DNA of 10,524 nt from contig CALIGP010000238.1 in NCBI GenBank assembly GCA_938021455.1, positions 1 to 10,524 on the forward strand, written 5' to 3'. Each line of letters starts with the position of its first letter. Position 1 is the first letter of the stretch. The translations under genes and the position numbers were made by a program. The notes beneath the pieces were generated by a model. It ran no database searches. It was given only the letters and a program-made list of their open reading frames with translations, and was not told the DNA's origin. This DNA is from an uncultured Lewinella sp. (lineage in GTDB: Bacteria; Bacteroidota; Bacteroidia; Chitinophagales; Saprospiraceae). Shown here piece by piece: positions 1-5,795 of this stretch.

Positions 1-493
1 CGTCGTTATCTTGAACGTAAAACTTGACAAACTCAAGATTTCTTAAGCGCTCATTTTCAGTAGATTCACCCGGTTGAAAGGCAAGTTCATCGAAGGTGGG
101 TTTATCATGAATACAGGCAACTCCATCTTCGTAAGCAATCGGGCGGGCAGTATTGAACGGGCTGCGGGTGGGGAAGTCGATGAGCTCCGTCAAATCGTCC
201 ACCCCGTCTTTGTCCAGGTCCGCTGGCGTAGCCCGTGGGTAGCGGCGAACGCTGTAGGCTGCCTCCGGCAACGCCGCCAGGGGTTCGGTCAGCACGGCTC
301 TTTGTCCCTCACTTTGCACCAGCGTCCGCGCCCGCCCTTCCGCAAAGAGCACGTAGTAGAAGTCGGTATCGTTAGCCACCTCTATGCTGGGCGTGCCTTC
401 CGCAGCAACGACGTAGGTCATAATGGGCACCTCCTCCTGGGCCAGACACCAACCGGAGATAAATAACAGGACCGTCAATAGTTTACTACGCAT
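1..493 (-). CDS. Secreted protein with EF-hand-like calcium loop (partial, C-terminus outside window)
   Basis: The reading frame is open from an ATG at 493-491 leftward to base 1, giving 164 residues with no stop, so the gene continues beyond the window. Residues 1-18 are a clear signal peptide (MRSK, hydrophobic core, LA|QEE cleavage site), so the product is exported. Residues 92-103 read DLDKDGVDDLTE and match the 12-residue EF-hand/dockerin-type calcium loop, with acidic side chains at loop positions 1, 3, 5, 9 and 12. The next stretch (TELIDFPTRSPFNTARP) continues in a style common in large secreted Bacteroidota proteins. From memory and unverified, the part around residues 120-162 resembles the N-terminal region of large proteins annotated as PEP/pyruvate-binding-domain proteins. 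The visible part contains no catalytic domain, so no function is assigned. It diverges from the lipoprotein gene at 545. Confidence 0.8.
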   Translation of the reverse strand, partial: MRSKLLTVLLFISGWCLAQEEVPIMTYVVAAEGTPSIEVANDTDFYYVLFAEGRARTLVQSEGQRAVLTEPLAALPEAAYSVRRYPRATPADLDKDGVDDLTELIDFPTRSPFNTARPIAYEDGVACIHDKPTFDELAFQPGESTENERLRNLEFVKFYVQDND

Positions 494-514
494 GGGGCAA
501 AGTTCGGCATTTGT

Positions 515-522
515 TATATTTG
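515..522 (+). promoter_or_regulatory. Bacteroidota-type -7 box TATATTTG
   Basis: TATATTTG matches the Bacteroidetes -7 consensus TAnnTTTG at every fixed position. It ends 22 bases before the ATG at 545, which would leave a leader of roughly 15 bases for the lipoprotein/deacetylase operon. No convincing TTTG -33 partner is present about 20 bases upstream, where the sequence is already inside the divergent gene's start, so this is a half-supported promoter call. Confidence 0.4.
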
Positions 523-544
523 TTTTCAACAGCTCCCTTCTTTT

Positions 545-1072
545 ATGAGAATGATTGTCTTCTGTACGCTAGTTTGTTTGCTTGCATTCTCCTGTGAAGA
601 GAAAGGTGATTTAACGCATGTGGACACTTCCCTCTTCGACCAACTATTCAGTGAAAGCGGTGAAGACCACGATTTTACGGTGGGTTACGACGTCCTTCAA
701 TCGCCAGTTCCCGGGAGTGAGTTGCGAGAGCGATCCTTGTTTTTTACGACCGAAAATGTACTAAGTAATTATACCCTGCGCGGTTCCACGGCTGCTTTGG
801 TGGTACACATTAATGGAACCGAAAACGAAATTAGTGCGCTGGATACAGACTTGACCAATAATAACCAAGTGGAGGCCTTGTTCTTTGATGAACTTGACCT
901 GGAAAATAATACGGCCAGCGAGGGCTTTTCTACTTTCAGAGCGGGATCCTTACGCTTGGAGATAGACAACTCCGGAGCTTCAACGGTCATTATCGAACTT
1001 ACTCACCCGGAAGATGGAGAGCTAACTTTCCGCTGGTCTGGCCTGCTCCAATCAGCCAACACCCTTTTCTGA
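545..1072 (+). CDS. Small putative lipoprotein of unknown function
   Basis: This 175-residue protein has an N-terminal lipoprotein-like signal (hydrophobic residues 3-15, then LAFSC with the candidate lipidated cysteine at 17). Alanine at -3 and phenylalanine at -2 make the lipobox imperfect. The residues just after the cysteine are acidic (CEEKGD), which in Bacteroidota can act as a surface-export signal; that role is inferred. The rest is polar, rich in Asp, Glu, Asn and Thr, and looks beta-rich, with no recognisable catalytic motif. A second in-frame ATG lies two codons downstream at 551; 545 is preferred because it adds a positive residue before the hydrophobic core. The TGA stop shares one base with the ATG of the downstream deacetylase (TGATG at 1070-1074), indicating an operon with translational coupling. 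I do not recognise the family. Confidence 0.75.
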   Translation: MRMIVFCTLVCLLAFSCEEKGDLTHVDTSLFDQLFSESGEDHDFTVGYDVLQSPVPGSELRERSLFFTTENVLSNYTLRGSTAALVVHINGTENEISALDTDLTNNNQVEALFFDELDLENNTASEGFSTFRAGSLRLEIDNSGASTVIIELTHPEDGELTFRWSGLLQSANTLF

Positions 1073-1872
1073 TGTTGAAATTTTTTTCACTCCTTTGCTT
1101 GACCTTACTGATGAGTTGTACGGCTGAACGAGACTCGGTTACCGAGCCTCAACTACCTACCACCATCATGGCCGTCTTCGCCCACCCGGACGATGAGACG
1201 ACCGTCGCTCCCATCCTGTCAAAATACGCTGCCGAAGGCGCCACCGTTCACCTCGTCATTGCCACTGACGGCCGCTACGGTGTCACGGATCACGCCGGTA
1301 TTCCTGCTGGCGATTCCCTCATTGACGTGCGTAAAGACGAACTGATTTGCTCCTGCCAAAAACTAGGCATCGAGCCACCCCTCCAGCTCACTGGCCGGGA
1401 CATGATGGGGATGGAAATAGGGATGGACGCCTTCTTCGGAGAACTCATCGGTATCGAAGATCAGCTCGAAGCCGTCATCGATTCCATCCGCCCCGATGTA
1501 GTGATCACCTTCGGCCCGGAAGGGGATTCCGGTCATCCGGATCACCGTCTCACGGCAGCGGTCACCACAGAGCTTCTCCTCTCGGGCAAACTTAGTTATC
1601 TTCCCGAACTCTACTACTTCAGTCATACCAAAACGCAGGCGGCTAAATTCGGCGATTGGCACCTAAACTATGCCAACGAGGAATACCTCACTACCCAGAT
1701 TCCCTTTTCCGAAACCGACGCCGAACGCTACTACGACGCTATCCGCTGCCACCAAAGCCAATTCTCTACTCAGCAGATGGAGGAATGGATCGCAGCAGAA
1801 CGCGCGGACGAAGACAAGCGCATTTTCTTCCGAAAAGTGGTGCTGGCGAAGGAGCGGCAGACGGGGTTTTAG
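1072..1872 (+). CDS. PIG-L/LmbE-family zinc deacetylase, lipoprotein
   Basis: This 266-residue protein belongs to the PIG-L/LmbE superfamily of zinc-dependent N-acetylglucosaminyl-type deacetylases. The signature AHPDDE lies at residues 37-42 and GHPDHR at 154-159, with TDGRYG at 65-70. By comparison with MshB (zinc ligands His13, Asp16, His147), His38, Asp41 and His158 should bind zinc and Asp40 should act as the base. A short lipoprotein signal precedes the domain, with candidate lipid cysteine Cys16 in LLMSC, so it probably acts on the periplasmic or outer-membrane side rather than in the cytoplasm as MshB does. The substrate is unknown; N-acetylated sugars or glycoconjugates are typical of the family. 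It overlaps the upstream lipoprotein gene by one base, so the two products may work together. All expected catalytic residues are present and the length is normal. Confidence 0.92.
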   Translation: MLKFFSLLCLTLLMSCTAERDSVTEPQLPTTIMAVFAHPDDETTVAPILSKYAAEGATVHLVIATDGRYGVTDHAGIPAGDSLIDVRKDELICSCQKLGIEPPLQLTGRDMMGMEIGMDAFFGELIGIEDQLEAVIDSIRPDVVITFGPEGDSGHPDHRLTAAVTTELLLSGKLSYLPELYYFSHTKTQAAKFGDWHLNYANEEYLTTQIPFSETDAERYYDAIRCHQSQFSTQQMEEWIAAERADEDKRIFFRKVVLAKERQTGF

Positions 1873-1921
1873 TCTGTTGGTTCGTTAGGCTGCCGCACGT
1901 TGGAGGGTTAAAGTAACTAAT

Positions 1922-1935
1922 ACATACAAGTATGT
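1922..1935. repeat. Short palindrome ACATAC-AA-GTATGT
   Basis: The arms ACATAC (1922-1927) and GTATGT (1930-1935) are perfect complements with two bases between them. It lies inside the bounded repeat element. By itself this is weak evidence of function; it is listed as part of that element's internal symmetry. Confidence 0.35.
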
Positions 1936-1965
1936 TCGGTGCCACCGTAGCCTACTTGAACCTTC

Positions 1966-1983
1966 CACCGGCTGAAGCCGGTG
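1966..1983. repeat. REP-like hairpin CACCGGC-TGAA-GCCGGTG
   Basis: A perfect 7-bp GC-rich stem (1966-1972 with 1977-1983) closes a four-base TGAA loop. It looks like the core of the palindromic REP-like sequences that recur between genes in many Bacteroidota, Cyanobacteria and Chloroflexota genomes. No T-run follows, so it is not a classical terminator. Membership of a genome-wide repeat family is an inference from its form. Confidence 0.5.
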
Positions 1984-1994
1984 CTGGTGTATTA

Positions 1995-2007
1995 AGTCCT
2001 TCGGACT
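1995..2007. repeat. Small hairpin AGTCC-TTC-GGACT
   Basis: A perfect 5-bp stem with a three-base loop lies 11 bases after the larger GC-rich hairpin. Paired hairpins with different loops are typical of composite REP elements. Alone it would be of little weight. Confidence 0.4.
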
Positions 2008-2146
2008 GGCCCTTGATTTGGTACTGTTCCATGGCTCAGCTTTACCATTGTTAATAGGTACATGCCACGAATTTTCTCCTCAACCTCCTCCTCTCTTCCG
2101 GAGAACATTGCCGCCTGCCCCACCTCCAACGTGCGGTAGCCCAAAA

Positions 2147-2177
2147 GACCAAAGAACCAAAGAACCAAAGAACCAAA
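2147..2177. repeat. Tandem repeat of GAACCAAA
   Basis: Three exact copies of the 8-base unit GAACCAAA (2154-2161, 2162-2169, 2170-2177) follow an imperfect seven-base copy at 2147-2153. The array sits between the right arm of the inverted-repeat element and the terminator of the amidohydrolase gene. A single degenerate copy in inverse orientation (1876-1883) sits outside the left arm. Copy number is likely to vary by slippage. Confidence 0.8.
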
Positions 2178-2194
2178 AAAGCCTACGGCTTTTT
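2176..2194 (-). terminator. Intrinsic terminator overlapping the amidohydrolase stop codon
   Basis: AAAAAGCC (2176-2183) and GGCTTTTT (2187-2194) form an 8-bp stem around a three-base TAC loop. Read leftward it gives a GC-containing stem followed by a run of six T, as expected for a rho-independent terminator of the gene ending at 2183. The A- and T-tracts are on both sides, so it could also stop transcription arriving from the left. Part of the stem is coding sequence: the last codons and the TAG stop lie inside it. Confidence 0.7.
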
Positions 2195-3733
2195 CGCCTC
2201 CCTCACCATCTTCTTCACCTCCTCGCGTAGCTTCACGGCGTCGTAGACGATACCGTCTTTGATGGTGTAGAGAATGCCCTTCGTAGTGGTCACTTCGCCA
2301 TCGTCGTCGAGGCGGGTAGCGCCGGTGCCGTAGAGGACCTTCAGATCGGCCAGCGGGTTTTCGCCGACGATGACTAGGTCGGCCAGTTTACCGGGCTCAA
2401 TGGTACCGATCTCGTTTTCCATGCCGAGCGCTTCTGCCCCGTAGAGGGTAGCGGAGCGGATGACTTCCAGCGGGTGGAAGCCTGCCTCGCGTAGTAGCTC
2501 CAGCTCGCGGATGTAGCCGAAGCCGTACGTCTGGTAGATGTAGCCGGAGTCAGATCCGGCCGTTACCCGGCCGCCCCGATTCTTGTATTCTGTAATGAAG
2601 GCCATCCAGAGCTGGTAGTTTTTCTTCCAGTCTACTTCCTGCTCGGTACCCCATTTGTGCCAGTAGCTGCCGTGACTGATGCGGCTGGGCTGAAAGAACT
2701 TCCAGAGAGTGGGCAAAGTGTACTCGTCGTGCCAGTCGGCGTTGCGCGCGCGCATTACATCACGGTTGGCGTCGTAGATATTGAAAGTGGGGTTGATGGT
2801 GAAGTCGAGCTCCAGCAGTTCGTCCATCACTGCGTTCCACTTGTCGGAGCCGGGCTTAGCGGCTTGTTGCCAGAGGCGGCCGGCTTCGCCGAAGCGATCC
2901 TGCTCGTTCTGGTAATTGTAGTCCACGGGGTAGTCCTGTACGGTGCGGTCGGTGAACAGCGCTTCGGGCAGACCGTACCAGTGCTCCATGGAGGTAAGGC
3001 CGGCGCGGGCAGACTTGAGGACGTTCCAGCGTCCCACGTCCATCTGCGCGTGGTGGCAGGCGCTGCGCAGGCCAATTTCTTTGTTGGTCTCCAGGGCGGC
3101 TTGCATCAGCATTGGGCTGGCGCCGAAGAGCTTGATGCCGTCGGCTCCTTTGGCTTTGTTGGCGCGGATCCATTCCTTCACTTCTTCAGGGTTAGTGAAA
3201 GGTTCCTCGCGGCCCATCCCGAAGCCGGTGTAGGCGCGGATGCGGGGCGAAGCGATCTCGTTGCTGGCGGAGCGTTTTTTGTGGTCCAGCGTCCAGTCCA
3301 GGCCGTTGAAGCTTCCGGGTTCGCGGATGGTGGTGATGCCGTGGCTGAGCCATAGTTTGAGGACGTAGTCAGCCGTTGTGCCCTGGGCACGACCGCCCAT
3401 GTGGCCGTGCATATCCACGAAGCCGGGCATGGCGTACATGCCGGAGCAGTCGATTTCTTTGCCGCCTTCTTTCAGCTTTGGGCGGCGCCTTTCGTTGATC
3501 TCCACGCCGGGGAAACCGACGGTACTGGCCGAAACAATCTTGTTGCCTTCGATTACAATGTCCACTGGGCCAATCGGCGGGGCACAGTTGCCATTGATGA
3601 GTATCAACCCACGGAGAATGAGCTGAGCGTGAGGCCCGTCACCGAAAGCATCTCCGCGCGGGGCCGCTTTTTCTTGTTGGGCGCTGACGCAGGTGCAAAG
3701 AAAGACCAGGAAGCAGAGTAGGGTGGAACGCAT
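2183..3733 (-). CDS. Secreted metal-dependent amidohydrolase (imidazolonepropionase-like)
   Basis: This 516-residue protein has a cleavable signal peptide (residues 1-18, CVSA|QQ), so it should work outside the cytoplasm. The mature part is a complete amidohydrolase-superfamily TIM barrel. The first metal motif HGH is at 109-111 in the typical PGFVDMHGHMGG context. A candidate bridging lysine is Lys201 (DGIKLF), further metal histidines are His227/228 and His251 (SMEHW), and the last metal aspartate is Asp395 (AGSDSG). The C-terminal composite beta-sandwich carries the usual IEPGKLADLVIV signature near 445-456. The pattern fits the imidazolonepropionase/prolidase-like clade, whose secreted members often cleave dipeptide-like or cyclic amide substrates; the actual substrate cannot be read from sequence. 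It starts at ATG 3733, is monocistronic in this window, and is clearly more GC-rich than the genes to its right. Confidence 0.92.
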   Translation of the reverse strand: MRSTLLCFLVFLCTCVSAQQEKAAPRGDAFGDGPHAQLILRGLILINGNCAPPIGPVDIVIEGNKIVSASTVGFPGVEINERRRPKLKEGGKEIDCSGMYAMPGFVDMHGHMGGRAQGTTADYVLKLWLSHGITTIREPGSFNGLDWTLDHKKRSASNEIASPRIRAYTGFGMGREEPFTNPEEVKEWIRANKAKGADGIKLFGASPMLMQAALETNKEIGLRSACHHAQMDVGRWNVLKSARAGLTSMEHWYGLPEALFTDRTVQDYPVDYNYQNEQDRFGEAGRLWQQAAKPGSDKWNAVMDELLELDFTINPTFNIYDANRDVMRARNADWHDEYTLPTLWKFFQPSRISHGSYWHKWGTEQEVDWKKNYQLWMAFITEYKNRGGRVTAGSDSGYIYQTYGFGYIRELELLREAGFHPLEVIRSATLYGAEALGMENEIGTIEPGKLADLVIVGENPLADLKVLYGTGATRLDDDGEVTTTKGILYTIKDGIVYDAVKLREEVKKMVREAKKP

Positions 3734-3780
3734 GGGTTTTTATCTTTTGGGTAAGGTAAGAAATCTTGGTAGTCTGACGT

Positions 3781-3792
3781 CATTGGCCAATG
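3781..3792. promoter_or_regulatory. Perfect palindrome CATTGGCCAATG, candidate operator
   Basis: The 12 bases are their own reverse complement and lie about 48 bases upstream of the amidohydrolase start codon, where a repressor or activator could act on the leftward promoter. The overlapping GACGTC (3777-3782) is a second, shorter palindrome. No regulator is assigned. Confidence 0.35.
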
Positions 3793-3828
3793 GATGAATA
3801 GCTCGTCGACCGAGAATTACGACAAAGG

Positions 3829-3928
3829 GGTTTTGCTCGTCTGGCGAGTGGGGTTAATTACTCATCCAGAATTTTCTTGTAATAAAATTTATGCTATGGT
3901 CTTAACTCGCCAACTCGCGAGCAAAACC
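3829..3928. repeat. Two-block inverted repeat (11 bp + 7 bp) spanning 100 bases
   Basis: GGTTTTGCTCG (3829-3839) pairs with CGAGCAAAACC (3918-3928), and GGCGAGT (3843-3849) pairs with ACTCGCC (3905-3911), leaving a 3/6-base internal loop and a 55-base AT-rich interior. Two or three more bases match outward. A related direct copy, gctcgtcgaccgag at 3801-3814, shares 11 of 14 bases with 3835-3848. The symmetry is too long to be accidental; it may be a small mobile or REP-like element, a folded leader RNA, or paired protein-binding sites. Confidence 0.55.
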
Positions 3929-3961
3929 ACTTATTAAGCGTGGAGGCCCGAATTGACTGGT

Positions 3962-4005
3962 GTCTATAGGTTTTCCCCCATATGAAAAGGGGAGTTTCTA
4001 TAGAC
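3962..4005 (+). promoter_or_regulatory. 44-base hairpin upstream of the FHA-protease operon
   Basis: GTCTATAG (3962-3969) is the exact reverse complement of CTATAGAC (3998-4005). Inside, CCCC (3975-3978) can pair with GGGG (3989-3992), with a 5/5 internal loop between stems and a 10-base terminal loop. It ends 86 bases before the ATG at 4092. It could be a transcription-factor site or a leader-RNA structure; no T-run follows, so a terminator is unlikely. Confidence 0.45.
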
Positions 4006-4026
4006 TGAAATCTTGGTAAATACCCA

Positions 4027-4057
4027 TTTCAATCCGCCATGAGGTGCTTCACCTTTG
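4027..4057 (+). promoter_or_regulatory. Possible Bacteroidota promoter for the FHA-protease operon
   Basis: TTTC (4027-4030), 19 bases, then CACCTTTG (4050-4057) differs from the TTTG/N19-21/TAnnTTTG pattern by one base in each box. The predicted start would leave a leader of roughly 25-30 bases before 4092. The -7 box overlaps a small 5-bp hairpin (AGGTG-CTT-CACCT, 4042-4054). Both boxes are imperfect, so support is modest. Confidence 0.25.
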
Positions 4058-4091
4058 CATCGCATTCCTATAAGACTAAATCCATTAGAAA

Positions 4092-5768
4092 ATGAAGGTT
4101 AAGAAAATCATTATCCGGCACATTGCCGGAGCTAAGGCTAACCAACAGGAAGAATTTAACTTCGACCAAAACGATCAAATCTCCCTAGGGAGGGCGAGCA
4201 CCAACGATGTAGTTTTCGATCCCGACCTTGATGGTGGGGTTAGCCGGGACCATGCCCTAATTGTCAAAGGAGAGGAGGCCGGGACCTTTTTCATCGAAGA
4301 CAAAGGAAGCCTGAACGGTGTGCTGGTCAATCATGAACGGATTGAAAGCCGGGTAGCGATTTATCCGCAGGATGAAATCCAACTAGGCATAAAAGGGCCA
4401 AAATTTGTCTTTGATCTGTCTCCTCGTCCTGCCTTCGCTAAGGCCACGGAGCTCATCAGCCTTGATGCTGCAACCAGGGAAATTGCTGTTGAGGACTTGG
4501 AAGGTCCTGTCACTCCTGAAACTCCCGCTAAGGTTGGTATCGGCCAGGAAACTCTGGAGAGAGTTATCGTTGAAGAACGCAAAAAAACAGGCTTTAATGT
4601 CGCAGCTATGTTTGCCGGTTTACTCATTATTGGTTCGGCTTTGGGCTTTACTTTCCGAGACAAGCTATTCGGTACAACGGTAGTAGAAGGACCGAGGACG
4701 GTAATACAATCCGACACTACCATCATTACCAATACGGGGATGGATGCCGAAGCCATCGCTACGAACAACGTGCACAAACTGGTGCTCATCGAAACAGGCT
4801 GGAAACTGGTACATGCACAGTATGGTGATGATATTTACCACGAGTATACCACCATTAAGCACCCTCAAACGGGTGAGCCTCTTCGTTTACCTATCTTCTT
4901 ACAATTAGGGGATGGAAGCATAGAACCATCTCTTGAGTTACGAAGAAACGTTCAAGACGGCGAACCTATCGTAAGTGCTGGAACAGGTACTGGCTTCGTA
5001 GTAGATAAAGCGGGATACATAATGACCAATAACCACGTTGCTAATGCCTGGCAGGTAGTACCTTACTATTGGCCACAGGGAGCACAACAGGGCATTTTGC
5101 TTAAAAATGTTGGTGGTAAATGGCAGAGTGGTGGCATTATAAACTCCCCATCCGGATGGGTTCCTGGTGCTACTCAACTCTTCGGAAGGGAACCGATTTC
5201 TGGTACAACGATAACTGCGGAGGCTACTTATATGGATGTCACTTTTGCTAAGACATCCCAGCGCACCAAAGCAACCATTACCCGGGCCAGTAGAGAGCAC
5301 GATTTAGCGATCATAAAAGTAGACCTTATTGGAGGTGTGGAACCTGTCAAATTTGCGGACGCTTCAGAAGGCGTTCGTCCCGGGCAGGAGGTAATCTGTA
5401 TGGGCTTCCCGGGCTTGTCTCCTGACGTGATCCTGGCCACTAAAAACGAGAACACCCAAGCCGTTTCCTATAAAACAGTTCCTGACCCAACGCTTACGGA
5501 TGGGCGGGTAAGTAAGGTGATTCAGAATACTAGCGATGCGGGTATTGACACGGACAAACAGGTATTCACTTTCCAGGGAGAGTCTTACCAGTTAACCTGC
5601 GATACCGGCCCGGGGAATAGTGGAGGACCCATTTTCAATAAAAATGGTGAAGTCATTGGGATTTTGAACTCTGGCCGTATGGATTCCAGGAGTGTAACAA
5701 AATTCAGCTACGCAGTACCGGCTAAATACGCACTGAGCCTGATGCGCACGCAGACGGTCATTAACTAA
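4092..5768 (+). CDS. Membrane-anchored FHA domain-trypsin-like (HtrA-type) serine protease
   Basis: This 558-residue protein has three parts. Residues 5-108 are a forkhead-associated domain with the conserved Gly33-Arg34, Ser51-x-x-His54 (SRDH) and Ser73-Leu-Asn75-Gly76 positions needed for phosphothreonine binding. Residues about 169-187 are a single transmembrane helix. Residues about 225-558 are a chymotrypsin-fold protease with His315 (TNNHVA), Asp404 (EHDLAIIKV) and Ser510 (GPGNSGGP), so the catalytic triad is complete. The expected topology is FHA in the cytoplasm and protease outside it. No PDZ domain follows, unlike DegP/HtrA, and the His-Asp interval is long (89 residues, against 30 in DegP), showing an insertion. 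It heads a rightward operon with a PP2C phosphatase and a Ser/Thr kinase, which makes it a likely reader of their phosphorylation. Substrates are unknown. Confidence 0.93.
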   Translation: MKVKKIIIRHIAGAKANQQEEFNFDQNDQISLGRASTNDVVFDPDLDGGVSRDHALIVKGEEAGTFFIEDKGSLNGVLVNHERIESRVAIYPQDEIQLGIKGPKFVFDLSPRPAFAKATELISLDAATREIAVEDLEGPVTPETPAKVGIGQETLERVIVEERKKTGFNVAAMFAGLLIIGSALGFTFRDKLFGTTVVEGPRTVIQSDTTIITNTGMDAEAIATNNVHKLVLIETGWKLVHAQYGDDIYHEYTTIKHPQTGEPLRLPIFLQLGDGSIEPSLELRRNVQDGEPIVSAGTGTGFVVDKAGYIMTNNHVANAWQVVPYYWPQGAQQGILLKNVGGKWQSGGIINSPSGWVPGATQLFGREPISGTTITAEATYMDVTFAKTSQRTKATITRASREHDLAIIKVDLIGGVEPVKFADASEGVRPGQEVICMGFPGLSPDVILATKNENTQAVSYKTVPDPTLTDGRVSKVIQNTSDAGIDTDKQVFTFQGESYQLTCDTGPGNSGGPIFNKNGEVIGILNSGRMDSRSVTKFSYAVPAKYALSLMRTQTVIN

Positions 5769-5795
5769 ATCTCCTTTCGGTAAAAGTCGCCCCTC

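Larger units (their letters stand above)
1888..2141. repeat. 254-base element bounded by near-perfect 19-base inverted repeats
   Basis: Bases 1888-1906 (GGCTGCCGCACGTTGGAGG) are the reverse complement of 2123-2141 with one mismatch in 19. Outside both arms there is weaker similarity: the motif gttggttc at 1876-1883 corresponds to the complement of the gaaccaaa tandem repeat beyond the right arm. This suggests arms of about 30 bases in all. The interior contains hairpins and no transposase. It could be a MITE-like or REP/BIME-like element, or the arms could pair in RNA as a long stem for either convergent transcript. Confidence 0.6.
1873..2182. other. Convergent intergenic region carrying a bounded repeat element
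   Basis: These 310 bases lie between the stops of the rightward deacetylase and the leftward amidohydrolase. I see no supported gene in them. They hold a pair of 19-base inverted repeats about 216 bases apart, three small hairpins and an 8-base tandem repeat. Short frames crossing it are proline-rich or translate the tandem repeat and are not credible as proteins. Confidence 0.7.
3734..4091. other. Divergent regulatory region between amidohydrolase and FHA-protease genes
   Basis: These 358 bases contain no supported gene. They separate two divergent transcription units and are rich in symmetry: a perfect 12-base palindrome, a two-block inverted repeat spanning about 100 bases, a 44-base hairpin, and a possible promoter close to the rightward gene. 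Each is listed separately. Confidence 0.7.

Noticed and set aside
74..466. Open frame of 130 codons on the + strand at the left end
   Set aside because: It is antisense to the leftward gene, which has a clear signal peptide and calcium loop and stays open to the window edge. The + frame is Arg/Pro-rich without motifs.
2147..2177. Could the short tandem array be a CRISPR?
   Set aside because: The units are 8 bases with no spacers; this is a simple tandem repeat.
2018..2230. 70-codon + frame between the convergent genes
   Set aside because: Its middle and end translate the 8-base tandem repeat, the terminator and antisense amidohydrolase sequence. The proline-rich translation is a by-product of repeats.
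2657..3355. Open frame of 232 codons on the + strand inside the amidohydrolase
   Set aside because: It is the antisense of a complete, motif-bearing amidohydrolase. Long antisense frames are expected in GC-rich coding DNA, and this one shows no domain or export signal.
3953..3974. TTGACT ... TAGGTTTT as a promoter
   Set aside because: The spacing of 11 bases between the boxes is too short for the Bacteroidota or sigma-70 pattern, and the second box overlaps a hairpin arm.
4361..4789. 142-codon minus-strand frame inside the FHA-protease gene
   Set aside because: It is antisense to a gene with intact FHA and protease motifs. Its Ser/Val-rich translation has no recognisable domain or signal.
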